Origin: a virus | Length of the DNA: 55,088 bases | IMG/VR virus record: IMGVR_UViG_3300013137_000002 | Coordinates: 1-55,088 of that record | Reading direction: 5' to 3' (one strand) | Shown here: positions 8,139-16,456 of the stretch, one piece after another | How the letters are laid out: the number at the start of each line of letters is the position of its first letter | Position numbering within the stretch: the first letter of the stretch is position 1 | Notes under the pieces: generated by a model | Databases searched by the model: none | The model's input: the letters and a program-made list of their open reading frames with translations, nothing else | What the model was told of the DNA's origin: nothing | Position numbers and translations under genes: made by a program

Positions 8139-9476
8139 ATGCCGGAACTATTAGCCACAAGATTAAAACATGCCTGGAATGCGTTCAGGAATAGGGACCC
8201 AACTCAAGTTTCCTCTGAGAATAGAGGTATTGGTTATGGTTCCTATGGCCGACAAGATCGGGTTAGGATGCATGTAACCAATGAGCGGTCTGTTATTATC
8301 TCGGTTTATAACCGAATTGCTATTGATGTTTCTGCTGTAAACATTCAACATGTCCGTCTCGATCAAAATGGAAGGTTCGCAGAGACAATCGCTTCTGGGT
8401 TAAATTACATTCTTACATCTGAAGCTAACATAGATCAGACAAATCGTGCGTTTATACAAGATATTGTTATGTCGATGTTTGATGAGGGTGTAGTTGCAGT
8501 TGTGCCGGTGGATACAACAATCGATCCTAAAATTTCTGGATCTTTCGATGTTCAATCGATGCGTACAGGGCGAATTATCTCATGGTTTCCAAAGCATGTA
8601 CGTGTTCGGCTTTACAATGAGAGCAAAGGAATTCAAGAAGAACTTACACTTCCAAAGAGTATGGTCGCAATTATTGAGAATCCCTTATATTCAGTAATGA
8701 ATGAGCCGAATAGTACCTTAAAACGATTACTTAAGAAACTATCAATCCTGGACGCCATTGATGAGCAAAGCGGTGCAGGTAAACTTGACTTAATAATTCA
8801 ACTTCCTTATGTTATTAAGACAGAAGCAAGGAGAAAGCAAGCAGAAGAACGTCGTAAAGACATTGAAGTACAACTTTCTGGTTCTAAGTATGGTATTGCT
8901 TATACCGATGGAACGGAAAGAGTCACACAGTTGAATCGTCCTGCTGAAAACAATCTCATGACACAAATTCAGTATTTAACAAAGATGCTTTATAGTCAAT
9001 TGGGACTTACTGAAGAAGTGTTTAATGGAACAGCCGATGAAAAGACTATGTTAAACTACAACAATAGAACAGTTGTGCCAATTCTGTTAGCTATCATTGC
9101 TGAATTTAAGCGTAAATTCTTGACAAAAACCGCTAGAACCCAGAATCAGTCGATTGAATATTTTAGAGATGCTTTTAGTCTTGTTCCGGTAACCGAGTTG
9201 GCTAATATTGCCGATAAGTTCACTAGAAACGAGATCCTATCATCAAATGAAATTCGATCTGTTATTGGTTATAAACCTTCGAATAATCCGGCGGCTGATG
9301 AACTACGTAATAAGAACCTTAATAAATCTTCTGTTCCTGGATCCGGAGTTGGAGGTGGAGAAGTAAGTCAAAATGGGGTAACAAGTGATCAGGCTATTAA
9401 TCTCTTCGACGAGTTACTAAACGGATTGGAGGGCGATATTGACTCGATCATAGGGGGTGGTGAGGGTGCGAGTTAA
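8139..9476 (+). CDS. Portal protein
   Basis: A 445-aa portal, starting at ATG 8139 behind AAGGAGGGG; a TTG three bases earlier is too close to the site. Recognisable parts are the N-terminal RDRVRMHVTNERSVIISVYN, the wing region with the internal sequence ISWFPKHVRVRLYNESKG, and the clip/stem region YLTKMLYSQLGLTEEVFNG with ELRNKNLNKSS near the C-terminus, a pattern typical of HK97-type portals. It forms the twelve-subunit ring through which TerL packages DNA. The end overlaps the next gene, so the two are translationally coupled. Confidence 0.85.
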   Translation: MPELLATRLKHAWNAFRNRDPTQVSSENRGIGYGSYGRQDRVRMHVTNERSVIISVYNRIAIDVSAVNIQHVRLDQNGRFAETIASGLNYILTSEANIDQTNRAFIQDIVMSMFDEGVVAVVPVDTTIDPKISGSFDVQSMRTGRIISWFPKHVRVRLYNESKGIQEELTLPKSMVAIIENPLYSVMNEPNSTLKRLLKKLSILDAIDEQSGAGKLDLIIQLPYVIKTEARRKQAEERRKDIEVQLSGSKYGIAYTDGTERVTQLNRPAENNLMTQIQYLTKMLYSQLGLTEEVFNGTADEKTMLNYNNRTVVPILLAIIAEFKRKFLTKTARTQNQSIEYFRDAFSLVPVTELANIADKFTRNEILSSNEIRSVIGYKPSNNPAADELRNKNLNKSSVPGSGVGGGEVSQNGVTSDQAINLFDELLNGLEGDIDSIIGGGEGAS

Positions 9477-10305
9477 CCTTACCAAAGAGGAGTTTATGCA
9501 CGCATATTCTTCTCAATATTACGACCCTGCGAAGGCCCATGAATATTATGAACGTACTAAGAAGTTAAAAGGTCGAAGTACATCTGGTATGAGCGACGAG
9601 CAAAAGAAGACTTGGAACTATGTTAAAGAAGGTATAACAACTGAAAAGAAGCAGAAAACTGAAGAAGTTCAAAAATCTTCTAGTACTGAAATCGAAGGTT
9701 TAAGATCTGAGGCTGCTGCGACTCGTGGGAGAATCTCAGAAAAACTCAGAGCTTGGCTTGAAGACATAACTGGGCAAACCGGTTCTGAAAAACAAACACT
9801 TTCTAAGACTGCTCAACGTGAGAAAGAACAAATTCAAGCTGAGAAGCAAAGAAAGATCGATGCTCTACCAGAAATTCCGAAAACGGCATCTCTCGCCCAA
9901 AAAGAGCGTTTACGCGCATCTAATGAGCAAAAGCGTGCTAGTATAAATGCAGAAGCAAAAGAGAAAATGGCTAAAATTACTGAGATCACATCAGAGAAAC
10001 GTACTGATATTTCGGAACAAGCTTCTGACGATAAATCAGGTATACGCGAAAGCGCAAGCCAAGAAAGAAAAATCGTTGCCGAAAAACTTAAAACGGCTAT
10101 TTCATCAGTTCGTGAAAAAGTTAAGGAGATAAAAGAAGCCCTTGGCACATCAACTGAAGAAACGCTGAATAAGGAATATGAAAATATTATGGCAAACATT
10201 GCTGGGAAACCTGCCAAAGCCAAAAAAGGAAAATCTAGTAATGATTCTTCTGCAAAGGATAAGTTCATTGCAGAAAATTTGGCAAAACAAAAATCAAAAA
10301 GTTAG
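9466..10305 (+). CDS. Charged coiled-coil head-morphogenesis protein
   Basis: A 279-aa very charged protein. It starts at GTG 9466, placed about eight bases after TAGGGGG; GTG codons at 9457 and 9460 lie too near that site. The N-terminus holds FMHAYSSQYYDPAKAHEYYE and KKLKGRST, a signature common to proteins between portal and protease in related gut phages. Nearly all the rest is Lys/Glu/Ala/Gln-rich and predicted to be a long coiled coil. A scaffold or inner-head role is inferred from composition and place. No enzyme motif is visible. Confidence 0.6.
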   Translation: MRVNLTKEEFMHAYSSQYYDPAKAHEYYERTKKLKGRSTSGMSDEQKKTWNYVKEGITTEKKQKTEEVQKSSSTEIEGLRSEAAATRGRISEKLRAWLEDITGQTGSEKQTLSKTAQREKEQIQAEKQRKIDALPEIPKTASLAQKERLRASNEQKRASINAEAKEKMAKITEITSEKRTDISEQASDDKSGIRESASQERKIVAEKLKTAISSVREKVKEIKEALGTSTEETLNKEYENIMANIAGKPAKAKKGKSSNDSSAKDKFIAENLAKQKSKS

Positions 10306-10317
10306 GAGGACACACTC

Positions 10318-12153
10318 ATGTCAAAGACCACATATGATTTTAGTGGTTACGCCACTAAGAATGGTCTTAAGTGCTCTGATGGACGCACAATCCTTAAAGA
10401 TGCATTTAAACACCAGGACGGTCAGACAGTTCCGCTGGTATGGCAGCATCTTCACAATGAACCTGCCAACGTCCTTGGTCATGCCGTTCTTGAAAACCGT
10501 GAAGATGGTGTTTACTGCTATGGTAAATTCAACGATACCGAAGCAGGAAAGAATGCCAAACAGCTTGTTTCTCATGGAGATATTTCCTCGCTTTCCATCT
10601 ATGCTAATCAGCTCAAAGAGCAGGCAAAGAAGGTTATGCATGGAGCTATCCGCGAAGTAAGTTTGGTACTTTCGGGTGCCAACCCCGGTGCTTTAATTGA
10701 TAATCTCAGTTTTGCACATGGTGATGGAACGTTCGTTGAAGACGAAACCGAAGCTATCATCTATACTGGCCTCAACTTCGCAAATGATGACAATTCTGCT
10801 GCTCATAGTGAAGATTCAACAGTTGCAGAGATATTTGATACTCTTAATGAAGAGCAGAAAACGGTTGTCTATGCTATGATCGCTCATGCAGCTGGCGAGA
10901 AACCGGAAGATGGTACTGTAAATAAAACAATACAGCACGCAAAGGCTGATGCTACAGTTAAGGAAGTATTTGATACTCTTAATGAAGAGCAGAAAAAGGT
11001 AGTTTACTATCTGATCGGAGCCGCTTTAGAAGAGGTTGGTGCCGAATCCGGAGCCCTCAAACAATCAAATCTTAACGAAGAAGGAGAATCAATTATGAAA
11101 ACAAATGTGTTTGACCAGTCAACTCAGGCAGCAAACAAGAATGTTCTGACTCATGATCAGATGGTAACGATTCTTGGCGATGCAAAGCGTTTCGGCTCCC
11201 TGAAAGAAAGCTTTATAGCTCATGCCGAGGAATATGGTTTTAATCCCATCGATATTCTTTTCCCGGATGCCAAGGCGGTTGGGGAACTTCAGGTTATCAA
11301 ACGTAATGATGCCTGGGTTGATGTTGTTCTTGGAGAAACAAACCATACCCCGTTCTCAAGGATACGTACAAATATTGCTAACATAACTGCTGAAGAAGCT
11401 AGGGCTAAAGGTTATGTTACCGGTTCACTTAAGAAAGAGGAAGTTATCACACTGATGAAGCGTGTTACTACTCCTACAACCATCTACAAAAAGCAGAAAC
11501 TTGACAGGGATGACATGATCGATATAACTGATTTTGACGTTGTTGTTTGGTTGAAGAATGAAATGCGTGGAATGCTGAATGAGGAACTTGCTCGTGCTGT
11601 CCTTATTAGCGATGGACGTGGAGTTGCCGATGAAGATAAGATCAACGAATTAAATGTTCGTCCGATCGCCTTCGATGACCCCAATATCTTTATTCACAGG
11701 ACCCAGGTTGCTTTCGATACGACTGCCGATGAGCTTATTGATGAATTCATCAAAGCTAGGACAAATTATAAAGGCAGCGGTTCCCCGTCATTGTATGCTC
11801 CGACATCTGTTATTACAGAAATGCTACTTGTTAAGGACAAACAGGGTCGCAGAATCTATAATAATCTTCAGGAGTTGGCTTCAGTTCTGCTCGTTAGTAA
11901 AATCGTTGAAGTCGAACCGATGGCGAATGCTAAACGTGTTTCCGGTGATGATGAGTTCCCGATTCTTGGTATCGTTGTCAATCTGAAGGATTATACAATC
12001 GGTGCTGATAAAGGCGGACAGGTCTCCATGTTTGACGATTTCGATATCGATTACAATCAGTTTAAATACTTGATTGAGACTCGTTGTTCTGGAGCTTTAA
12101 CCAAACCGAAAGCGGCAATTGTTATAGAGAGACTGCCGGAAGTACAGCCGTAA
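10318..12153 (+). CDS. Fused prohead protease and major capsid protein
   Basis: A 611-aa fusion. Residues 1-150 are a U35/HK97-type prohead protease with VPLVWQHLHNEPANVLG (catalytic His region) and LVSHGDISSLSIYANQL (Ser region). Residues about 150-255 are an acidic linker, probably scaffold-like, that contains the duplicated segment FDTLNEEQK-(T/K)-VVY, encoded by identical 30-bp direct repeats at 10832-10861 and 10967-10996. The HK97-type capsid protein follows, with RDDMIDITDFDVVVWLKNEM and a C-terminal YLIETRCSGALTKPKA. An in-frame ATG at 11095 with AAGGAG eight bases upstream could make the 352-aa capsid protein on its own. Cleavage by the protease is expected near that point. Confidence 0.85.
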   Translation: MSKTTYDFSGYATKNGLKCSDGRTILKDAFKHQDGQTVPLVWQHLHNEPANVLGHAVLENREDGVYCYGKFNDTEAGKNAKQLVSHGDISSLSIYANQLKEQAKKVMHGAIREVSLVLSGANPGALIDNLSFAHGDGTFVEDETEAIIYTGLNFANDDNSAAHSEDSTVAEIFDTLNEEQKTVVYAMIAHAAGEKPEDGTVNKTIQHAKADATVKEVFDTLNEEQKKVVYYLIGAALEEVGAESGALKQSNLNEEGESIMKTNVFDQSTQAANKNVLTHDQMVTILGDAKRFGSLKESFIAHAEEYGFNPIDILFPDAKAVGELQVIKRNDAWVDVVLGETNHTPFSRIRTNIANITAEEARAKGYVTGSLKKEEVITLMKRVTTPTTIYKKQKLDRDDMIDITDFDVVVWLKNEMRGMLNEELARAVLISDGRGVADEDKINELNVRPIAFDDPNIFIHRTQVAFDTTADELIDEFIKARTNYKGSGSPSLYAPTSVITEMLLVKDKQGRRIYNNLQELASVLLVSKIVEVEPMANAKRVSGDDEFPILGIVVNLKDYTIGADKGGQVSMFDDFDIDYNQFKYLIETRCSGALTKPKAAIVIERLPEVQP

Positions 12154-12211
12154 TCCAATTCAATTACATAAGTCTCTAATAGAGGCTTCAAAATGGAAGT
12201 GAGGTGATGAG

Positions 12212-12553
12212 ATGGCAAAGTTCTATGGTGAAGTCGGTTATGCTGAAACATCTGAAACTGCGCCTGGTGTATGGACAGATGTCGTTACTGAACGTAATTA
12301 CTTCGGTGATGTACTCAAAAACACACGCCGTTTGGAGGCAGGAGAGGGTCTTAATGATAACCTTACGATCAATAACATGATTAGTATCGTCGCAGATCCC
12401 TTTGCCTATCAGCACTTTCATACAATGCGATATGTTAAATGGATGGGGGCTCTTTGGAAGGTTACTAATGTAGAAGTCCAAAGGCCCCGTCTTATCTTGA
12501 CTATAGGAGGTGTATACAATGGGCCAACGCCTATCGCTCCACCAGATCCTTAA
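12212..12553 (+). CDS. Head-closure or minor structural protein, 113 aa
   Basis: The protein has 113 residues and begins MAKFYGEVGYAETSETAPGV, then FGDVLKNTRRLEAGEGLND, and ends in a beta-rich part with KWMGALWKVTNVEVQRPRLI and a proline-rich tail. This profile is typical of the small protein directly after the capsid gene in Clostridia siphophages, thought to be a head-closure or neck component. The role is from context. It overlaps the next gene by 35 bases. Confidence 0.6.
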   Translation: MAKFYGEVGYAETSETAPGVWTDVVTERNYFGDVLKNTRRLEAGEGLNDNLTINNMISIVADPFAYQHFHTMRYVKWMGALWKVTNVEVQRPRLILTIGGVYNGPTPIAPPDP

Positions 12554-12824
12554 GACGATTCTTGGGAGTAATAATGTATATTTTCAACCTCCAGCAACAG
12601 TCAATTTAAACTATCCTTGTATTGTCTATAGGCGCAGTGACATTGATACTGCTTTTGCAGATGATAGTCCTTATATCACAAATAAACAGTATCAGGTTAC
12701 AATAATAGATCCAAATCCGGATAGTTTAATTCCGGATAAGGTTGGGCAACTGAGAAAGTGTGTATTTGATAGACATTTTACAGCAGCTAATCTCAACCAT
12801 GATGTTTATAATCTTTACTATTAA
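12519..12824 (+). CDS. Probable tail terminator / head-tail joining protein
   Basis: A 101-aa protein starting at ATG 12519 after TAGGAGG. The sequence LHQILKTILGSNNVYFQPPA and NLNYPCIVYRRSDIDTAFAD followed by YQVTIIDPNPDSLIPDKV is typical of tail-completion proteins lying just before the major tail protein. They cap the tail tube at the head-proximal end. Size and position agree. Confidence 0.65.
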   Translation: MGQRLSLHQILKTILGSNNVYFQPPATVNLNYPCIVYRRSDIDTAFADDSPYITNKQYQVTIIDPNPDSLIPDKVGQLRKCVFDRHFTAANLNHDVYNLYY

Positions 12825-12842
12825 GAATGGAGGTCACATACA

Positions 12843-13802
12843 ATGAAACTTGATTGGGATAAAATCGGTGAACGTTTTTATGAAACCGGTGTAAAAAAAG
12901 GAGTTCTCTACCCACAGAATTCTTCCACCGGATTGTATCCATTAGGAGTAGCTTGGAACGGTCTTACAGCCGTTACAGAGAGTCCTTCTGGGGCAGAACC
13001 AAATCCGATATATGCCGATGATATTAAGTATCTTAACTTAATATCGGCAGAAGAATTTGGAGCAACAATTGAAGCTTATACATATCCTGATGAATTCGCT
13101 CCTTGCGATGGATCAGGATCTCTTGCTACTGGTGTAAGTATCGGTCAGCAAAAGAGACAACCCTTTGGTCTTTGTTATAGAACAGCTCTTGGTAACGATA
13201 CCGATGGAGAAGATCATGGCTATAAGTTGCATCTTATTTATGGTGCTATAGCTGCTCCCTCTGAGAAGGCATATGCAACTATAAACGATACTCCTGAGGC
13301 AATCACATTCTCTTGGGAAGTGTCGACAACTCCGGTAGCTGTAACTGGTTTTAAACCGACAGCATCTTTGACGATTGATTCAACAAAAGTTAATGCCGCA
13401 ACTTTAGCTTCTCTTGAAGATATTCTGTATGGCACCGATGTTGCTGATCCTCGTCTTCCACTGCCGGATGAAGTTGCGGCTCTCTTTGCTGCTGGCGCTC
13501 CGGCTGCTTTGGCACTCTCTTCGATCGTTCCTGATGATGAAGCTATTAATATTGCTATTAATGCGAACATCGTTCTTACATTTAACAATAAGATTGCTCG
13601 CGAAGCAATTGTTGTTACTGAAGATGATGGTACGATTGTTGCTTGTACTCCGAGTTGGGATGCAGCAGGTAAAGTTCTTACTCTTAATCCCAATGCAAAC
13701 CTTTCCAATAATACTGTCTACATCGTTACCATTGGTGGCGTAGTGGATATTTATGGTCAGGCTCTTGCTGCGGTAGTTAAGAACTTTATAACTGTAGCGT
13801 AA
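12843..13802 (+). CDS. Major tail (tube) protein with C-terminal Ig-like domain
   Basis: A 319-aa tube protein. The N-terminal two thirds contain GVLYPQNSSTGLYPLGVAWNG, a YADDIKYLNLIS segment and FGLCYRTALGNDTDGEDHGY, as in major tail proteins of Clostridia phages. The C-terminal 90 residues (from about residue 225: SIVPDDEAINIAINANIVL) form a bacterial Ig-like domain of the SbsA/Big_5 type. Such domains decorate the outside of the tube and may bind carbohydrate. A strong hairpin follows the gene. Confidence 0.8.
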   Translation: MKLDWDKIGERFYETGVKKGVLYPQNSSTGLYPLGVAWNGLTAVTESPSGAEPNPIYADDIKYLNLISAEEFGATIEAYTYPDEFAPCDGSGSLATGVSIGQQKRQPFGLCYRTALGNDTDGEDHGYKLHLIYGAIAAPSEKAYATINDTPEAITFSWEVSTTPVAVTGFKPTASLTIDSTKVNAATLASLEDILYGTDVADPRLPLPDEVAALFAAGAPAALALSSIVPDDEAINIAINANIVLTFNNKIAREAIVVTEDDGTIVACTPSWDAAGKVLTLNPNANLSNNTVYIVTIGGVVDIYGQALAAVVKNFITVA

Positions 13803-13816
13803 TAAAAGTCGTTAAT

Positions 13817-13850
13817 GGAATAGGCTCTCTGAGATATGGGAGCCCATTCC
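13817..13850 (+). terminator. Hairpin after the major tail protein gene
   Basis: GGAAT-A-GGCTC pairs with GAGCC-C-ATTCC around a short loop. The following bases are A/T-rich (AATTTATATT) but not a clean U-run. It probably reduces transcription, or protects the 3' end, after the highly expressed capsid and tube genes. Confidence 0.65.
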
Positions 13851-13890
13851 AATTTATATTCCGAATAAAGAATTGAAAGGAGAAAACACT

Positions 13891-14280
13891 ATGCTTAAGA
13901 AGACTATAAAATATACCGATTATGACGGAAATCCTAGGATTGAGGATTTTTATTTTAACCTCAGCAAGGCTGAAGTTGCAGAGATGGAACTATCAGAGAC
14001 AGGTGGTCTATCCAAACTTCTGCAAAAAATCATAGCAGAAAAGAATAATAAGAAGATAATTGAAATGTTCAAGGATCTTATTCTCAGGGCTTATGGTGAG
14101 AAGTCACCAGATGGTAAAAGATTCATTAAGAATCAGGAACTTCGCGATGCATTTTGTCAGACAGAAGCATATAGCGAATTGTTTATGGAATTAGCTGGCA
14201 ATGCAGAGGCCGCTGCAGCCTTTGTAAATGGTATTACACCAGTTATTCAGTCTGTGTCCGGAGCTCAAGCATCCAGATAA
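13891..14280 (+). CDS. Tail assembly chaperone (first component)
   Basis: A 129-aa protein; ATG 13891 lies behind AAAGGAG, while a TTG at 13873 lacks a site. It begins with a beta strand (KKTIKYTDYDGNPRIEDFYF) and continues with helices (LSKAEVAEMELSETGGLSKL; LILRAYGEKSPDGKRFIKN), the usual gpG-like or GP13-like chaperone pattern, including a C-terminal AAAAFVNGI. These proteins coat the tape measure during tail assembly. I see no sign of the usual frameshift into the next gene, which has its own ribosome site. Confidence 0.75.
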   Translation: MLKKTIKYTDYDGNPRIEDFYFNLSKAEVAEMELSETGGLSKLLQKIIAEKNNKKIIEMFKDLILRAYGEKSPDGKRFIKNQELRDAFCQTEAYSELFMELAGNAEAAAAFVNGITPVIQSVSGAQASR

Positions 14281-14316
14281 AATAATTCAAAAGTATTGGA
14301 AGGAGACCAAAGAGAT

Positions 14317-14856
14317 ATGCTAAAGATCGCGATTCCAAACATCGAGCAATACGATGAAGCACGGAACGAATTCATTTCTACAAAAGCACAAGTATTGCAA
14401 CTTGAGCACTCTCTGGTCTCACTTTCAAAATGGGAGTCAAAGTGGTGCAAACCGTTCCTAGCTAAGGAAGAAAAAACGTTTGAAGAATCTGTCGACTATG
14501 TTCGCTGCATGACAATCACGCAAAATGTTGACGATAATGCTTACTTAGCTGTAAATAATAATCACATAAGAGAAGTAACTAAATACATTGAGGCACCAAT
14601 GACAGCAACTATTTTTTCAAAAGATAAAAGGCCGCCAAATAGGGAAGTTATAACAGCGGAGATTATCTATTATTGGATGGTAACATTAAACATACCTTTT
14701 GAGTGTCAAAAGTGGCATCTTAATCGATTATTAACACTCATCAATGTATGTAACATTAAGAATAATCCTCCTAAGAAGATGAATAAAAAAGAACTTATGA
14801 ACCGTAATGCAGCACTTAATGCGGCTCGTAGACAATCTTTAAACACAAAGGGGTGA
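14317..14856 (+). CDS. Gp15-like tail assembly protein
   Basis: A 179-aa protein starting at ATG 14317, seven or more bases after AAGGAGA; a TTG at 14296 overlaps the site region. Features include ESKWCKPFLAKEEKTFEESV, an Ile/Met-rich centre, NREVITAEIIYYWMVTLNIP (typical of Gp15 family proteins) and a basic C-terminal region with MNKKELMNRNAALNAARR. Its place between the chaperone and the tape measure supports a role as second chaperone component. Confidence 0.7.
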   Translation: MLKIAIPNIEQYDEARNEFISTKAQVLQLEHSLVSLSKWESKWCKPFLAKEEKTFEESVDYVRCMTITQNVDDNAYLAVNNNHIREVTKYIEAPMTATIFSKDKRPPNREVITAEIIYYWMVTLNIPFECQKWHLNRLLTLINVCNIKNNPPKKMNKKELMNRNAALNAARRQSLNTKG

Positions 14857-14860
14857 TAAA

Positions 14861-15649
14861 ATGAGTAATAGTTCGTTAATTTCATATACAAAAATTAGTC
14901 CATACAAAACTAGTCCTAGAAATCATGCTATTGATACTATTACTATACATTGTATGGCTGGTAATTTGTCAGTCGAAACTTGTGGAGACATCTTTCAAAG
15001 AGAAGGAAGAAACGCAAGTAGCAATTATGGAATTGGTTCTGATGGTCGAATTGCATTATATATTGATGAAAATGACCGTTCATGGTGTAGCTCGTCATCA
15101 TCTAATGACCATCGTGCCATAACAATTGAAGTCGCAAACAATGGAGGAGAACCTAATTGGCCGGTCTCAGGCAAAGCGTACGAATCCTTAATTTTACTTC
15201 TTACAGATATTTGTAGGAGAAATAATATAAAGCAATTACTATGGGAAGCTGATAAATCATTGATCGGGCAGGTCGATAGACAGAATATGACAGTCCATCG
15301 CTGGTTTTCAAGTAAATCTTGTCCTGGAGATTATTTATATAAACTCCATGGCGATATAGCAAAAGAAGTTAATAAAAATCTTGAGGCAAGAGTAAAGGAG
15401 GTCGAAGACGTGGACTTTTCAAAACTTACTGATGAAGAAGTTGATATCTTAATGGCTCGCATAAACAAAAGACTTGCTGAAAAACCCACCTCTGACTATG
15501 CAAAGGAGTCAAGTGAGAAGGGTATTAAGAGTGGTTTATTTGCTGACGGTGATAAGGATGGTCTTGTAGACAATCCACAGGGATATTTAAGACGTCAGGA
15601 ATTAGCTACTGTACTTAACCGGGCAGGAATGCTTGATAAAAAGTACTAA
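14861..15649 (+). CDS. N-acetylmuramoyl-L-alanine amidase (endolysin)
   Basis: A 262-aa peptidoglycan amidase of the Amidase_2/PGRP type. The zinc ligands fit TIHCMAGNLS (first His, about residue 28), TVHRWFSSKSCPGDYL (second His and the Cys of the C-P-G-D loop, about 144-158), with NYGIGSDGRIALYIDEND between. The C-terminal 75 residues contain a coiled stretch and SEKGIKSGLFADGDKDGLVD, which may be a cell-wall-binding part. It cuts the glycan-peptide bond. The odd point is its place between the tail chaperones and the tape measure instead of beside the holin. It could be the lysin or a virion-borne hydrolase. Confidence 0.85.
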   Translation: MSNSSLISYTKISPYKTSPRNHAIDTITIHCMAGNLSVETCGDIFQREGRNASSNYGIGSDGRIALYIDENDRSWCSSSSSNDHRAITIEVANNGGEPNWPVSGKAYESLILLLTDICRRNNIKQLLWEADKSLIGQVDRQNMTVHRWFSSKSCPGDYLYKLHGDIAKEVNKNLEARVKEVEDVDFSKLTDEEVDILMARINKRLAEKPTSDYAKESSEKGIKSGLFADGDKDGLVDNPQGYLRRQELATVLNRAGMLDKKY

Positions 15650-16064
15650 TTTGTTCAAACGAACATTTTTATTCATCTTTTATGCGGCTCTTCTTTCCTT
15701 TGCAGCTGGCTTTATTCTAACTATGTGGGGATTAAAAATCTTCATGATATGCGGAATAGTTGCTTTCGGCTTTTTCTTAATCTGGGTTTCATCATGGCTT
15801 AATGATAAAGGTAAGCTAGACACAAGTAAAATACTTATATTTATTCTTATTTACATAGGTGCAATTATGGCTGGCTTTTCATATTATCTCGCTTATGTCC
15901 AAAGAGAAGAGATTGCTGAAAGTTTGTCAAAAGCTGCATTAGTTGAACTTGTGGCTCCAGCCGTCATTATGTTGATTAAATCTCTGGTTGAGAATTTGTC
16001 AATGAACAATACCTGGCCAGATAAAAAAGACTGCAAAATAGAAGATGAAACTCCGCCTATTTAA
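15633..16064 (+). CDS. Membrane protein, three to four helices (holin-like)
   Basis: A 143-aa very hydrophobic protein with helices at about residues 10-30, 34-54, 66-88 and possibly 100-117, and a charged C-terminus. It overlaps the end of the amidase gene, so coupled translation from TTG 15633 is likely; no strong ribosome site is visible, so the exact start is uncertain (TTG 15651 is an alternative). Overlap with an amidase gene suggests a holin or lysis helper (inference). It lies far from the r1t-type holin at 29223. Confidence 0.6.
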   Translation: MIKSTNLFKRTFLFIFYAALLSFAAGFILTMWGLKIFMICGIVAFGFFLIWVSSWLNDKGKLDTSKILIFILIYIGAIMAGFSYYLAYVQREEIAESLSKAALVELVAPAVIMLIKSLVENLSMNNTWPDKKDCKIEDETPPI

Positions 16065-16078
16065 AGGAGGGTCAAATC

Positions 16079-16456
16079 ATGATTGCATTCAAACATCATG
16101 GAAGTTTTAAAAATACAGAAAAGTTCTTGACCCGAAATCAAAGGTTGGAGTATGTGAAAATCCTTGATAAGTACGGTCGGGAAGGTGTTGCGGCTCTTCA
16201 GACAGCTACTCCAGTTGATTCTGGAGAGACCGCAGGCGCCTGGGGTTATAAGATTCGCATTTTTAGAAATTCCTTTAACATAATGTGGACAAATTCCAAC
16301 GTTGTTGATGGAGTTCCAATTGCAATTATTCTACAGTATGGTCATGCAACAAGAACTGGCGGATATGTGCAAGGAAGAGATTATATCAATCCTGCTCTTA
16401 AGCCACTTTTTGATAGACTTGCTGAAGAAGCATGGAGGGAGGTAACGAATCTATGA
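16079..16456 (+). CDS. HK97 gp10-like neck/tail completion protein
   Basis: A 125-aa protein with EYVKILDKYGREGVAALQTA, TPVDSGETAGAWGYKI and the diagnostic AIILQYGHATRTGGYVQG, then RDYINPALKPLFDRLAEEAW. This is the usual profile of HK97 gp10-like head-tail joining proteins. It normally lies just after the capsid gene; here it lies directly before the tape measure, with overlapping ends. Confidence 0.75.
   Translation: MIAFKHHGSFKNTEKFLTRNQRLEYVKILDKYGREGVAALQTATPVDSGETAGAWGYKIRIFRNSFNIMWTNSNVVDGVPIAIILQYGHATRTGGYVQGRDYINPALKPLFDRLAEEAWREVTNL

Noticed and set aside
13891-14856. Programmed frameshift between the two tail chaperone genes
   Set aside because: The first gene ends 36 bases before the second start, which has its own ribosome site, and no slippery sequence is evident at the end.
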